Positions 8,349-17,444 are shown, counted from the stretch's first letter. The stretch is 64,000 nucleotides of DNA from Phenylobacterium haematophilum (GCF_014196295.1 NZ_JACIDK010000002.1:744001-808000); one strand, 5' to 3'. Made by a program: numbers and translations. The notes: generated from the sequence alone by a model not told the origin.

Positions 8349-10117
8349 AGCGCAGCTTCCATGTCGAGGTCCTGGCTCTTGGCCAGCCGGGCGTAAAGGC
8401 CCCGCCTTTTGATCAGGCTCGCATGGTCGCCGGTTTCAACGACCTTGCCTTTCTCGATGACATAGATGCGGTCGGCGCCGCGGACGGTCGACAGCCGATG
8501 CGCGATCAGGATCGTGGCGCGTCCATGCATCAGTCGCGACAGCGCCATCTGGACTTGGGCCTCGCTCTCAGTGTCAAGCGCGCTGGTGGCCTCATCCAGC
8601 AGCAGGATCGGAGCGTTCTTGAGGAAGGCGCGGGCGATCGCGATGCGCTGGCGCTGGCCGCCGGACAGCCGCGCGCCGGCCTCGCCGACCAGGGTGTCGT
8701 AGCCGTCGGGCAGGGCGTTGATGAACTCGTGCGCGGCGGCGGCCTTGGCCGCTTCGATCACCTGCTCCTGCGTGGCGCCGGGCCGGGCATAGGCGATGTT
8801 GGCGCGGATGGTTTCGTCGAACAGGAACGGCTCCTGGGTGACCAGGGCGACGTGGTCGCGCAGCGAGGCCAGGGTCACGTCGCGCACGTCAACGCCGTCG
8901 ATCGTCACTTTGCCGCTGCTGGCGTCGTAGAAGCGCGGAATCAGGTTGAGGATCGTGGTCTTGCCGCCGCCGGACGGGCCGACCAGGGCGACGGTCTCGC
9001 CGCGGCGAACCTCGAAGCTGACGCCTTGCAGCGCGGGGCGATCCTCGGCGCCGTAGGCGAAGCCGACATCCTCGAAGGCGACGGTGCCGTCGGTGATCAC
9101 CAGCGGCTTGGCGCCGGGGCGTTCGCGGACCTCGGGTTCGACGTCGAGCGCGGCGAACAGCCGACGGGCGGCCGACAGCCCCTCAGCCATCACGGTCTGC
9201 AGGTTGGCGAGCTGGCGCAGCGATTGCGACGCCAGCCCCAGGGCGCCGATGAAGGCGACGAAGGCCCCGACGTTCATGCCGCCTGACTGCGAACGCCAGC
9301 CGGCATAGGCGATGACGCCGGCGGTGATCAGGGTCATCAGGGTTTCGGTCGCTGGCGCGGCGCGCGCGCGCGCGTTGGCGCCCTTGACCAGGAACTTCTG
9401 ACGGCGCTTGACGACCTCCGCGACACGCTCTTCCTCGTAGGCTTCGCGGTTCTCGATCTTCACGACCCGCACGCCGTCGAGGCTCTCCATGATCGCGGTC
9501 GAGAGCGCCGAGGTCTCGGCCATGGCGCCCTTGGTGGCCTTGACCGTTCGTTTGGAGAACCGGCGCATGACCCAGGTTGAGAGCGGCGCGGCCACCACCA
9601 GGGTCAGAGAGAGCACCGGGTCGTTGCTGACCATAACAATGATCGCCCCGATCACGGTCAGCAGGTGCTGGGTGTAGTTGATGACGCCTGCCGTCGCGGC
9701 CTCGCGGATCAGGCCCGCGTCGTAGAGCACGGAGGAGACGAACGATCCAGTGTGACCGGCCCGCAGCCGCGCCAGATCGGCGCGCACAAGCTTGCCGAAC
9801 AGCTGCACCTGGACCTGGCCGACGACCTCATTGCCGATGCGGTTGACCTGAGTCGCCTGGATCACCTGCGACAGGCCGCGGGCCAGCGCGAGACCGGCGA
9901 TAGTCAGCGGCACCGCCAGCAGGGTTCCGGGCTTGTGGTTGACCAGCAGGTCGTTGATAGCCGGCTCCAGAATCTGGATCAGGCTGGCGCTCAGATAGGC
10001 CACCGCGATGGCCGCGATCATGGCCACGGTCCAGCCCTTCCAGCGCGGCGCCATGTAAACGCGCGCGATACGGGCGACGACGGCGCGGGTGGAAAGTTCG
10101 GCGGCGGGCTCGCTCAT
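8345..10117 (-). CDS. msbA: MsbA-type lipid A ABC exporter
   Basis: An ABC half-transporter of 590 residues with an N-terminal six-helix membrane domain and a C-terminal ATPase: Walker A GPSGGGKTT, signature LSGGQRQR, Walker B ILLLDEATSALD, and the H-loop IAHRLSTV. Neighbouring DUF374, waaA and lpxK genes argue that the substrate is core-lipid A, flipped across the inner membrane. The frame is open 48 codons further upstream, but ATG 10117 has CAGGA five bases before it and begins a typical MsbA N-terminus. It is the first gene of the five-gene minus-strand series, so the promoter should lie in 10118-10278, shared with the divergent gene. Confidence 0.9.
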   Translation of the reverse strand: MSEPAAELSTRAVVARIARVYMAPRWKGWTVAMIAAIAVAYLSASLIQILEPAINDLLVNHKPGTLLAVPLTIAGLALARGLSQVIQATQVNRIGNEVVGQVQVQLFGKLVRADLARLRAGHTGSFVSSVLYDAGLIREAATAGVINYTQHLLTVIGAIIVMVSNDPVLSLTLVVAAPLSTWVMRRFSKRTVKATKGAMAETSALSTAIMESLDGVRVVKIENREAYEEERVAEVVKRRQKFLVKGANARARAAPATETLMTLITAGVIAYAGWRSQSGGMNVGAFVAFIGALGLASQSLRQLANLQTVMAEGLSAARRLFAALDVEPEVRERPGAKPLVITDGTVAFEDVGFAYGAEDRPALQGVSFEVRRGETVALVGPSGGGKTTILNLIPRFYDASSGKVTIDGVDVRDVTLASLRDHVALVTQEPFLFDETIRANIAYARPGATQEQVIEAAKAAAAHEFINALPDGYDTLVGEAGARLSGGQRQRIAIARAFLKNAPILLLDEATSALDTESEAQVQMALSRLMHGRATILIAHRLSTVRGADRIYVIEKGKVVETGDHASLIKRRGLYARLAKSQDLDMEAAL

Positions 10118-10278
10118 CGGTCCTGGGGTCGGCTCTCGGCGCGGGGAAGTCAAGAAGGCGTCTTGGCCCGACGCAAAGGCGGCATATGGTGTCGGTCCGG
10201 GTGAAACCGAGGGGCGCCGCCGATCCAGGCCCGGTATGACGGGCGCAGCGGCGATCCGCACCCCATATGGAGACTGTT

Positions 10279-10836
10279 ATGCGCACCGTCGCATTCGCCT
10301 TGGCCCTTGCGCTCGCACCGGCGGTCGCCGCCGCGCAGCCGACGCCGGCCGCGCCCGCAGCGCCTGTCGCCAAGCCGGCCGCCCCGACGCCCGCCAAGGC
10401 CGCATCCGCGACGCCGCTGGTCAAGGTTGCGCCTGTCTCAACGACGGTCGCGACGCCGCCGGCCGCGCCCCCGACCGTGCTTGGCGGCGAGCCGGAGCTG
10501 TCGCGGGCTCAGAACATCGCGATCGCCAAGTCGATCGCTGCGCTGAAGACGCCCGAGGAACGGCGCCTGGCGAACAAATGGAGCAATACCAAGAAGGTCG
10601 CGGAGGTGATCTGCCGGCCCGCCGCTTTGCCGGCGCTGAAGAAGCAGGTGCCCAACGCCGACCGGGTGTTCTTGGGCACCGACGATCCCAAGACCCTGAC
10701 CCTGGTCAGCACCCGCAGCCTGACGGGCGCGGGGCAGGTGCGCTCGGGTTCGGCCTGGCGCGACTTCACCTTCACTTGCGCCTTGATGCCCAGCAGCGGC
10801 AAGGTCGCTGGCTTCACCGCTGTGCTGAAGCCGTGA
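10279..10836 (+). CDS. Secreted alanine/proline-rich protein of unknown function
   Basis: A 185-residue protein with a clear signal peptide (MRTVAFALALALAPAVAAA, cleavage after about residue 19). An Ala/Pro-rich linker follows to about residue 65, then a globular domain containing NKWSNTKKVAEVICRP and RDFTFTCAL. The two cysteines of the mature part could form a disulfide. The domain arrangement recalls DUF930-type periplasmic proteins, but that is a weak impression. ATG 10279 was chosen over ATG 10267 because GGAGA sits 5-6 bases before it. It is divergent from msbA and may share its regulatory region. Function is unknown. Confidence 0.75.
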   Translation: MRTVAFALALALAPAVAAAQPTPAAPAAPVAKPAAPTPAKAASATPLVKVAPVSTTVATPPAAPPTVLGGEPELSRAQNIAIAKSIAALKTPEERRLANKWSNTKKVAEVICRPAALPALKKQVPNADRVFLGTDDPKTLTLVSTRSLTGAGQVRSGSAWRDFTFTCALMPSSGKVAGFTAVLKP

Positions 10837-10900
10837 CCTAGGACCAGACGTCGCGCCTGGCTTCCGCTGCCGCCTCGAACCGCCTATCTAGGCGCGCGCA

Positions 10901-11581
10901 ATGCAGGAAGCTCGCTTGGCCGATTTCGACCTCACCACGCCCAAGGGGCGCATCGCCGCCCTTCTGGACTATCTCTGGAAGGATCACGCCTACCTGCGCC
11001 TGGGCTTCTCCAACGCCCACTGGATCAGCGACGAGCTGGTGCGCACCAATCAGCCGTGGCCCCATCAACTGGCCGAGTGGAAGAAGCGCGGCATCAAGAC
11101 GGTGATCAATCTGCGCGGCGGGTTCGACGCCAGCTTCCATGCGCTGGAGAAGGACGCCTGCAAGCGCCTGGGCCTGAAGATGGTCGACTTCACCATCACC
11201 TCGCGCGAGGTGCCTAGCCGCGCGCGCGTGCATGGCGCCAAGGAACTGTTCGAGACGATCGAGTACCCGGCGCTGATGCACTGCAAGTCCGGCGCGGATC
11301 GGGCCGGCATCATGAGCGTGTTCTACATGCACTTCCGCAAGGGCCTGCCGATCCGCGAAGCCCTGGACCAGTTGCACATCCGTTACCTGCATGTGAAGCA
11401 GGGCAAGACCGGGGTGCTGGATTACACCTTCGAGCGCTATCTGGCCGAGGGCGAGCCCAAGGGGCAGAGCTTCCTGGATTGGGTCGACAGTCCGGCCTAC
11501 GACGAGGCGGCGATCAAGGCAGACTTCCGCGCCCAGATGTGGGGCCGGCTGCTCACCGAAGGCATCCTGAAGCGCGAATAG
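10901..11581 (+). CDS. CX5R dual-specificity/tyrosine phosphatase-like protein (CtpA-like)
   Basis: A 226-residue soluble protein with the cysteine-phosphatase P-loop HCKSGADRAG (His-Cys-X5-Arg) near residue 127 and an upstream IKTVINLRGG strand typical of DSP/PTP folds. Caulobacter CtpA, an essential phosphatase homologue tied to outer-membrane integrity and lipid A phosphate removal, belongs to this kind of family. The position, 0.8 kb from msbA and the lipid A genes, fits such a role but does not prove it. No signal peptide is visible, so action would be cytoplasmic or by an uncleaved N-terminus. It converges on the DUF4170 gene. Confidence 0.8.
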   Translation: MQEARLADFDLTTPKGRIAALLDYLWKDHAYLRLGFSNAHWISDELVRTNQPWPHQLAEWKKRGIKTVINLRGGFDASFHALEKDACKRLGLKMVDFTITSREVPSRARVHGAKELFETIEYPALMHCKSGADRAGIMSVFYMHFRKGLPIREALDQLHIRYLHVKQGKTGVLDYTFERYLAEGEPKGQSFLDWVDSPAYDEAAIKADFRAQMWGRLLTEGILKRE

Positions 11582-11601
11582 CCTCCCCCGAGGAGGAGGC
11601 T
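11580..11601. terminator. Hairpin between convergent genes
   Basis: AGCCTCC at 11580-11586 pairs with GGAGGCT at 11595-11601, a 7-bp stem starting inside the stop codon of the phosphatase gene. There is no clear T-run on either side, so it is at best a weak, possibly bidirectional terminator. Confidence 0.35.
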
Positions 11602-11612
11602 GCACGTCCGCT

Positions 11613-11849
11613 CTAATCGTCCTGCGGATCCTTGTCGGGATCGAGCAGCTTGTGGGCGTGGATCACGAAATAGCGCATGAGCGCGTTGTCGACGGTTTCC
11701 TGCGCCTTGCGGCGCCAGGCGGCGACCGCCTCGCCGTGGCTGGCATAGGCGCCGACAAGGTCGATCTTGGTAAGATCACGGAACGTGTTGTGCTCCAGAT
11801 CCTCAAGTTCTCCGCCGATGACTAGGTGTAGAAGCTGCTTCTCGGGCAT
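11613..11849 (-). CDS. DUF4170 family small protein
   Basis: A 78-residue alphaproteobacterial protein of the DUF4170 family, recognisable by LHLVIGGELEDLEHNTFRDL and the GAYASHGEAVAAWRRKAQ segment. The function is unknown; the family is typically next to cysQ and envelope genes, as here. The frame opens four codons earlier at a TTG, but ATG 11849 has GGGGA six bases upstream. It starts 17 bases after the cysQ stop and is probably co-transcribed with pmbA and cysQ. Confidence 0.85.
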   Translation of the reverse strand: MPEKQLLHLVIGGELEDLEHNTFRDLTKIDLVGAYASHGEAVAAWRRKAQETVDNALMRYFVIHAHKLLDPDKDPQDD

Positions 11850-11866
11850 GATGTTCCCCAAAATGG

Positions 11867-12661
11867 TCAGTTGGGTAGGTCGATATGCCGTACGCGCTCA
11901 AGGATCAATGGGGCCAGGCGCGGAGCGGCGCAAACTAGGCTCGGTTGTGCAGGTTTTACGCCATTGTACACGAACGGCTGCCCTCGGTGATCGCCCACGA
12001 AGGCGCCCGCCTCACGAGCGATGAGGTCGGCGGCGGCCAGGTCCCAGTCGTACTTGGCGACCAGCGCCATGGTGGCGTCGAACGCGCCTGCGGCGATGAC
12101 GCACAGGCGATAGGCGGTGGAGTTGCGCGCCTCGATGCGCATCTGGGGCCAAGGCGTCGGCCAGGCCGGATGGGCGAACATCCGCGCATCGCCGACCATG
12201 CCGCAGCCCTCGACCGTGTCGGCCTGCGAGGCGCGGATCAACTGGCCGTTCAGCGACGCGCCTCCGCCGGCCGTCGCGCGGTAAGTCTCGTCGAGGTCCG
12301 GGGCGAACACCACGCCGGCGATCGGCTTGTCGTCTTCGACCACGGCGATCGACACGGCCCACCAGGGGCGGCTTTTGATGAACGCGCGGGTCCCATCGAT
12401 TGGATCGACCACGAACAGCCGTCGGCGCGAGCGGCGAACCGGGTCGTCCGCGGTCTCTTCGGACAGCCAGCCATAGTCGGGTCGAGCGCTGGTCAGCATC
12501 TGCTTGATCAGCGCGTCGGTGGCGAGGTCTGCGTTGGTGACAGGCGAGTCGCCTTCCTTGTAGGCGGTCTCAAGGCCCTCGCGGCGCAGCTTCTGGGCCA
12601 GCACTCCGGCGTCGAACGCCGCCTGGGTGATCAGTTCGAGGTCCTGGGCCGGGTCCGTCAT
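11867..12661 (-). CDS. cysQ: 3'(2'),5'-bisphosphate nucleotidase (inositol monophosphatase family)
   Basis: A 264-residue Mg2+-dependent, Li+-sensitive-type phosphatase. The metal site is visible: EE in WLSEETAD, DPIDGTRAF (first family signature) and WDLAAADLIAREAG (second signature). CysQ removes the 3'-phosphate of PAP formed in sulfate assimilation. Other family members act on inositol phosphates, so substrate assignment rests on best resemblance and on the conserved DUF4170 neighbour. Its ATG shares one base with the pmbA stop (TGATG), indicating coupled translation. Confidence 0.9.
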   Translation of the reverse strand: MTDPAQDLELITQAAFDAGVLAQKLRREGLETAYKEGDSPVTNADLATDALIKQMLTSARPDYGWLSEETADDPVRRSRRRLFVVDPIDGTRAFIKSRPWWAVSIAVVEDDKPIAGVVFAPDLDETYRATAGGGASLNGQLIRASQADTVEGCGMVGDARMFAHPAWPTPWPQMRIEARNSTAYRLCVIAAGAFDATMALVAKYDWDLAAADLIAREAGAFVGDHRGQPFVYNGVKPAQPSLVCAAPRLAPLILERVRHIDLPN

Positions 12662-14001
12662 CAGCGCCCGGCGATGGCCAGTCCGTCGACCAGCAGCGAC
12701 GGCGAATTGGCCGAGCCGCGGATCTCCAGGTCGGAGCCCGGCACCAGCCGGCCGTAGATGTCGATCAGGTTGCCGGCGACCGTGATCTCGGCGACCGGAT
12801 AAGCTAGCTCGCCGTTCTCGAACCAGAAGCCCGAACAGCCGACCGACCAGTCGCCGGTGTTGCCGTTCAGCGACGGGCCGAACATCGATGTGATCAGCAG
12901 GCCCTTGCCAGCCTCGGCGATCAGTTCGGCCTGGCTTTGCGCGCCAGGCTCGACGGTCAGGTTGGTGGTCGACACGCCGGGCGCGCCGGCCAGCCCGCGC
13001 GAGGCGTGGCCCGTCGTCTCCAATCCCAGCTGCCGGGCCGATGAGGTGTTCATCAGCCAGGTGGTCAAAACGCCGTCCTCGATCAGCGCCCAGCGGCGGT
13101 TGGCGACGCCCTCGTCATCGAACGGCGAGGATCCGAGGCCGCGGACCTTGTGGGGATCGTCGATGATGTTCACGCCCTTGGCGAAGAGCTGGGCGTTCAG
13201 CTTGTCCTTCAGGAATGAGGTGCCGCGCGCGATCGACGGGCCGGCGATCGCCCCGATCAGCGGGCTGATCAGCGACATGGCCACGCGGTTCTCGAAAATC
13301 ACCGGAGCGGTCGTGGAGTCGATCTTGCGCGCGCCGAGGCGCTGAGCGGCGCGGCGGCCGGCCTCTTCGCCGATCGACTGAGCGCTCGGCAAATCGCCAC
13401 GCCAGCGGGCCGAACGGCCGTCGTAGCCGCTTTCCATGGTCTCTCCGTCGCCGGCGATCGCCGAAGCGGTGATCGAGAAGGCCGAGGCCTGATAGACGCC
13501 GGAAAAGCCCTCCGAAGTTACAAGCCGCCAATGCGACGAGGAGGCGGAGGCGGAGCCGCCGTCGGAATTGGTGATCTTGGGGTTGGCGCGGGCGGCGTCC
13601 TCGGCCGCGCGGGCGACTTCCTCGAGCGATTCCGGAGACGGTTCCTGCGGATCGTAAAGGTCCAGGTCGGGGAACGGGCCCCGGGCCAGACGCTCCTTGG
13701 GGGCGAGGGTCGCATAGGGATCTTCGGGGGCCAGCTTGGCCATCGCCACGGCGCGCTCGATCAGTTTAGCGCGGGCCTCGGGCGAGATGTCCGATCCGGA
13801 AACGGTCGCCTGTCGCTGGCCGACAAAGACCCGCAGGCCGAGATCGCGGCTCTCTTCGCGCTCCACCTCTTCCAGTTCGCCCATGCGGACATTGATGCCG
13901 AGGGCGGCGCGCTGCGCCCCGACGGCTTCGGCGGAGTCGGCGCCGGCTTTCAGCGCGGCGGAAACGACATCGGCGAGGAGGTTTTCATCCATCAAGGCCA
14001 T
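12661..14001 (-). CDS. pmbA: PmbA/TldE subunit of the TldD-TldE metalloprotease
   Basis: A 446-residue member of the TldD/PmbA family. TldE (PmbA) is the non-catalytic partner that forms a peptide-digesting barrel with TldD, whose gene is at 41906-43336 in this window. Family features include an N-terminal alpha/beta domain (EVEREESRDLGLRVFVG) and the C-terminal beta domain with GNTGDWSVGCSGFWFENGE. No HExxxH metal motif is present, as expected for TldE. The frame is open to 14079, but that would overlap the MAPEG gene; ATG 14001 (or 13992) gives the normal length of about 450. It heads the pmbA > cysQ > DUF4170 series. Confidence 0.93.
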   Translation of the reverse strand: MALMDENLLADVVSAALKAGADSAEAVGAQRAALGINVRMGELEEVEREESRDLGLRVFVGQRQATVSGSDISPEARAKLIERAVAMAKLAPEDPYATLAPKERLARGPFPDLDLYDPQEPSPESLEEVARAAEDAARANPKITNSDGGSASASSSHWRLVTSEGFSGVYQASAFSITASAIAGDGETMESGYDGRSARWRGDLPSAQSIGEEAGRRAAQRLGARKIDSTTAPVIFENRVAMSLISPLIGAIAGPSIARGTSFLKDKLNAQLFAKGVNIIDDPHKVRGLGSSPFDDEGVANRRWALIEDGVLTTWLMNTSSARQLGLETTGHASRGLAGAPGVSTTNLTVEPGAQSQAELIAEAGKGLLITSMFGPSLNGNTGDWSVGCSGFWFENGELAYPVAEITVAGNLIDIYGRLVPGSDLEIRGSANSPSLLVDGLAIAGR

Positions 14002-14035
14002 ATGGCGGGATGTGCGCCCCGCGGCAAGCGGCGGC

Positions 14036-14437
14036 TCACGCGATGGCGTAGAACAGCAGGGCGACGCTGGCGAAGACATAGGCCAGCCAGGTGAGGGTGA
14101 CCCCGATCGAGCGGGCGAACGAGGCGCCGCCGCTGCGTGACAGCCCGAAGGCGTGCAGGCCCCGTCCGACGAACAACAGAAGGCCGGTCAGGTGCACCGC
14201 CAGCGGCGGCGCGTCCACCATGGCCAGCACCGCGATGCCGACCATGGCGGCGGGGACGTATTCGGTCGCATTGCCGAAGGCGCGGATCGCCTGGGCCAGT
14301 TCCGGCACTCCGCCGTCGCCCAGCGCCACCTTGTGGCGTCGGCGTTGGCGCACGACCAGCAGCGACAGCGCCAGCAGCAGGATCAGGTGCAGCCCGACCC
14401 ATAGGGCCGCGGCGTGGCCGGATGTCACGGCGTCCAT
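14036..14437 (-). CDS. MAPEG family membrane protein
   Basis: A 133-residue protein with four hydrophobic helices, assigned to the MAPEG superfamily by VPELAQAIRAFGNATEYVPAAM, whose RxxxN/E pattern matches the glutathione/lipid-binding helix 2 (split here: VPELAQAIRAFGN then ATEYVPAA). Bacterial members of this branch are uncharacterised inner-membrane proteins; glutathione transferase activity is possible but unproven. ATG 14437 is preceded by GAGGGAC. It lies 34 bases upstream of the chosen pmbA start on the same strand, so it may be co-transcribed with pmbA. Confidence 0.82.
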   Translation of the reverse strand: MDAVTSGHAAALWVGLHLILLLALSLLVVRQRRRHKVALGDGGVPELAQAIRAFGNATEYVPAAMVGIAVLAMVDAPPLAVHLTGLLLFVGRGLHAFGLSRSGGASFARSIGVTLTWLAYVFASVALLFYAIA

Positions 14438-14532
14438 ACTCGATTGTCCCTCTTTCGCCCCCGCGAAGGCGCGCAGTTGGACTTGGATTCATGCAAAGGG
14501 CAAGGCTTGCCCCGGTCACGTCCTTCGTGAGG

Positions 14533-16056
14533 TCAGACCTCTGCTCCGCCGCCGGGCAGTCCCAGTCGCGCCCACTTCTCGGTGACGGCCTTCACCGTGG
14601 CTTCGTCCATGCCCAGCTTCTCGCCCCATTCGCGATGGGTCTCGGGCGGCCACTTGTTGGTCGCGTCCAGGCCGATCTTCGAGCCGAGGCCGCTCTCCGG
14701 CGAGGCGAAGTCGAGATAGTCGATGGGGGTGCCCTCGACGAGGGTGATGTCGCGGGCCGGATCCATGCGGGTCGACAGCGCCCACATGACGTCCTTCCAG
14801 TCGCGGGCGTTGATGTCGTCGTCCACGACGATCACCCACTTGGTGTACATGAACTGCCGCAAGAAGCTCCAGACGCCCATCATCACGCGCTTGGCGTGGC
14901 CGGGATAGGCCTTCTTCATCGAGACCACGGCGATCCGGTACGAGCAACCCTCAGGCGGCAGCCAGAAGTCGATGATCTCCGGAAACTGCTGGCGCAGCAA
15001 CGGAATGAACACCTCATTCAGCGCCTCCCCCAGCACGCTGGGCTCGTCCGGCGGACGGCCGGTGAAGGTGGTCAGGTAGATCGGGTCCTTGCGCATGGTG
15101 ATGGCGCTGACCTTGAATACCGGGAACTGCTCGACCGAGTTGTAGTAGCCGGTGTGATCACCGTAGGGACCTTCGTCAGCGTACTCGTCCAGCATGACGT
15201 GGCCTTCGATGACGATCTCGGCCTGGGCCGGGACCAGGAGCGGTACGGTCTTGGCCTGGACCAGGTCGACCTTGGCGCCGCGCATCAGGCCGGCGAACTG
15301 ATACTCCGACAGCGTCTCGGGCACCGGCGTCACGGCGGCCAGGATGGTGCCGGGATCGGCGCCGATCACCACCGCGGCAGGCAGGGCGTCGGGCTTGCCG
15401 GCCGCCTTCCAGCGGCGGTGATGCTGGGCGCCGCCGCGGTGCGCCAGCCAGCGCATGATGGTCTTGTCCTTCCCGAGCACCTGCATGCGGTAAATGCCGA
15501 GGTTGTAGTCGTCCTCGCGCTCGTCCGACGGGCCCTTGGTCACCACCAACGGCCAGGTGATCAGCGGCGCGGGCTCGCCTGGCCAGCAGGTCTGGATCGG
15601 CAGCTTGGTTAGGTCGATCTGGTCGCCGGTCCAGACGACCTCCTGCACCGGCGCCTTCTTCACCGTGGCCGGACGCATCGACATCACGGTCTTCGCCAGC
15701 GGCAGCATCTCGAAGGCGTCCTTCAGGCCGCGCGGCGGCTCGGGGCTGCGCAGGAAGGCCAGCAGTTCGCCGACCTCGCGCAGTTCCCCGGCGGTGGTGC
15801 GCTCCTGGCCCTCCAGGGTCACGCCCATGGCCACCCGCTTGACGGTGCCGAACAGGTTGACCAGGCACGGCATGGTCGAGCGCTCGCCGTCGGCGCGGAT
15901 CACGTTCTCGAACAGCACCGCGGGCCCGCCGGTCGCCAGCAAGCGGCGCTGAATCTCGGTCATCTCCAGCACGCTGGAGACCGGTTCGCTGACCCGCACC
16001 AACTCGCCCGCCGCTTCCAGCTTGGCGATGAAATCCCTCAGCGACCGATAGGCCAT
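14533..16056 (-). CDS. ubiD: UbiD-type 4-hydroxy-3-polyprenylbenzoate decarboxylase
   Basis: A 507-residue prenylated-FMN-dependent decarboxylase acting in ubiquinone synthesis. Family features include [19 protein letters not shown], the cofactor-site region [16 protein letters not shown] with the catalytic Glu-Arg-Glu neighbourhood, and [20 protein letters not shown]. The length matches UbiD of enterobacteria (about 497). The frame extends upstream to 16176, but ATG 16056 has GGAGA four bases before it and begins the conserved [11 protein letters not shown]. The ubiA gene for the preceding pathway step is 10 kb away. No ubiX partner is seen in the window. Confidence 0.95.
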   Translation of the reverse strand: MAYRSLRDFIAKLEAAGELVRVSEPVSSVLEMTEIQRRLLATGGPAVLFENVIRADGERSTMPCLVNLFGTVKRVAMGVTLEGQERTTAGELREVGELLAFLRSPEPPRGLKDAFEMLPLAKTVMSMRPATVKKAPVQEVVWTGDQIDLTKLPIQTCWPGEPAPLITWPLVVTKGPSDEREDDYNLGIYRMQVLGKDKTIMRWLAHRGGAQHHRRWKAAGKPDALPAAVVIGADPGTILAAVTPVPETLSEYQFAGLMRGAKVDLVQAKTVPLLVPAQAEIVIEGHVMLDEYADEGPYGDHTGYYNSVEQFPVFKVSAITMRKDPIYLTTFTGRPPDEPSVLGEALNEVFIPLLRQQFPEIIDFWLPPEGCSYRIAVVSMKKAYPGHAKRVMMGVWSFLRQFMYTKWVIVVDDDINARDWKDVMWALSTRMDPARDITLVEGTPIDYLDFASPESGLGSKIGLDATNKWPPETHREWGEKLGMDEATVKAVTEKWARLGLPGGGAEV

Positions 16057-16199
16057 GCGCTCTCCATTCGTGCTGTCGTTTGGTCTAGATCGGGTTGAGG
16101 AAAAGTGCGAAGCGGTTTTCCGCCCGCAACCTGCTCCAGTGCCGCAAAGGCGGGGCGGGTCTGGTGTCACCTGCACGCCGCCGATAAAATCGGAGGGTC

Positions 16200-16421
16200 A
16201 TGAAACGCATCGACCTCGACGATCTCCCGCCCAAGCTCGCCCAACTGCTCGTCGCCGTAGGGGAGGGCGAGGAACTGCTTCTGGTCCAGAACGGCGCGGT
16301 GGCGGGCCGGCTGGTCGGCGCGGTCGCGCCGCAGCCTGCTCCGGAGCCGGAGCAGCCGAGCAACGAACGCGCCGCCGAGATCTTCGAGCAGTTCCGCTCG
16401 GCGATGGAAGACGAGTTCTAG
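16200..16421 (+). CDS. Small conserved-looking protein, possibly antitoxin-like
   Basis: A 73-residue acidic protein beginning MKRIDLDDLPPKLAQLL. The start codon follows an excellent GGAGG five bases upstream, so expression is likely. The N-terminal half (LLVAVGEGEELLLVQNGAVAGRLV) has the beta-alpha-beta look of Phd/YefM-type antitoxins; the C-terminal half is charged and helical after a short Pro/Ala/Glu linker. No toxin gene is adjacent. It is divergent from ubiD with about 140 bases between them. Function is not recognised. Confidence 0.65.
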   Translation: MKRIDLDDLPPKLAQLLVAVGEGEELLLVQNGAVAGRLVGAVAPQPAPEPEQPSNERAAEIFEQFRSAMEDEF

Positions 16422-16544
16422 GCGTCCGGCTTTCAATGGTGCGGCGGCCGCAAACCCCATATCTGTCAAGCGTTGTGCGCGACGAGGCTGCCGTCCCTCG
16501 CCGCTGCGACTTACTTTGGCGGTAGCGAAACGCCGTGCTCAAAA

Positions 16545-16812
16545 GTTTCGACTGCGCTCGCCATGGTCGCGGGCGCCGCGGTCGCCCCTCCCGCCGGATA
16601 CGGCTCTGCCTTCGTGCGGGTCGGGGACATCGACGCAGCCAGTCCTCCCGACGTCGCGCGTCTTCAGAAGCGCCTGGAGGCCGCCGCTCTGGAAGCGGGC
16701 GGCGCTCAAGCTGGCAACGTCCGGATGGTCAAGCAGGCCATCACGCTCGGACTGCTATCGCGACCCTCGCTCAGGCTTCAGCCCAGGTGCAGACCGGCCT
16801 GGCGACCCGTAG
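16545..16812 (+). pseudogene. Possible frameshifted UrcA-family remnant
   Basis: No intact gene explains 16422-16815 (394 bases). One frame reads a secretion-like stretch (ALAMVAGAAVAPPAG) followed by VRVGDIDAASPPDVARLQKR, which resembles the core of UrcA-family secreted proteins of Caulobacterales. The expected C-terminal part (TAIATLAQASAQVQTGLATR) continues in a different frame from about base 16757, and the stop at 16810-16812 lies in yet another frame. There is no good start codon with a ribosome-binding site. This looks like a decayed gene, or a sequencing indel; the identification is tentative. Confidence 0.35.
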
Positions 16813-16815
16813 GGT

Positions 16816-17004
16816 TCAGTCGTCGTCATCGTCGAAGTCGTCGTCCCCGCCCAGGACCTCGTTCAGGGCGTCGATGATGGCGTCCATCTGGTCTGGCGAG
16901 ACCTCAAGCGCGACCGGCTCGCCGCCAGCGCCGGCGACCGTCAGCAGATAGCCCTCGTCGGTTTCCTCGAACTCAAACCGTTCGAGCGGTTTCGGCTGGG
17001 CCAT
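16816..17004 (-). CDS. Small acidic protein with poly-Asp tail
   Basis: A 62-residue protein beginning MAQPKPLERFEFEETDEGY and ending in a run of aspartates (DDDFDDDDD). The middle part, LEVSPDQMDAIIDALNEVL, is helical. ATG 17004 is preceded by AGGAG six bases upstream; a longer frame extending to 17157 lacks such support. The acidic tail could bind cations or a basic partner, but there is no family assignment. It lies 98 bases downstream of the yjbR-like gene on the same strand. Confidence 0.65.
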   Translation of the reverse strand: MAQPKPLERFEFEETDEGYLLTVAGAGGEPVALEVSPDQMDAIIDALNEVLGGDDDFDDDDD

Positions 17005-17102
17005 GGGGATCTCCTGTCCGTTGGCGTCGCGAAGTGCGCGGACCATCGCCCCTCTGAGCGGCTGCGCGCCATCTCCGTTCCACGAAATCTTCCGTAGGGC
17101 GC

Positions 17103-17444
17103 TCAGGCGCCTGCGTCGCGGGCCTTGATGAGCTTCTTCGGCGCGATCTTGCGCCAACGGCGATCCAGGAAGTTCTGCAGCGATCCGGGATGAAGACTCT
17201 CGATCCTCGCCAAGACGCTGGGATAGTCCTTGTAGTGCGGGGTGATGTGGAAGGTCGCCGGTGCGGCCTCCATCAGCATCTCGCGCTCATCGTGGCCGAC
17301 GTCGAGCAGCACCAGGCTCTGGTCCTCGCCACGCAGCCGGGTGAAGAACTTGCCGTTCACCTTGAACGACGGCTGGCCGTAGGATGTCCCCTCTTCGGCG
17401 CCCGGAAACGCCAGCACCAGTTCGCGGACTTCATCGGGGGTCAT
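17103..17444 (-). CDS. MmcQ/YjbR family DNA-binding protein
   Basis: A 113-residue protein of the MmcQ/YjbR (DUF419) family, identified by the pattern LVLAFPGAEEGTSYGQPSFKVNGKFF (in parts: AFPGAEEGTSYGQPSFKV) and the C-terminal DRRWRKIAPKKLI. The fold resembles double-wing DNA-binding domains; the cellular role is unknown. Its ATG shares one base with the stop of the upstream gene (TGATG), so it is the last member of a translationally coupled ggt > ydeI-like > yjbR-like operon. Confidence 0.85.
   Translation of the reverse strand: MTPDEVRELVLAFPGAEEGTSYGQPSFKVNGKFFTRLRGEDQSLVLLDVGHDEREMLMEAAPATFHITPHYKDYPSVLARIESLHPGSLQNFLDRRWRKIAPKKLIKARDAGA

Noticed and set aside
9358..9376. Run of alternating GC inside msbA
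   Set aside because: It encodes an Ala/Arg stretch in a normal reading frame; there is no sign of a separate element or phase variation.
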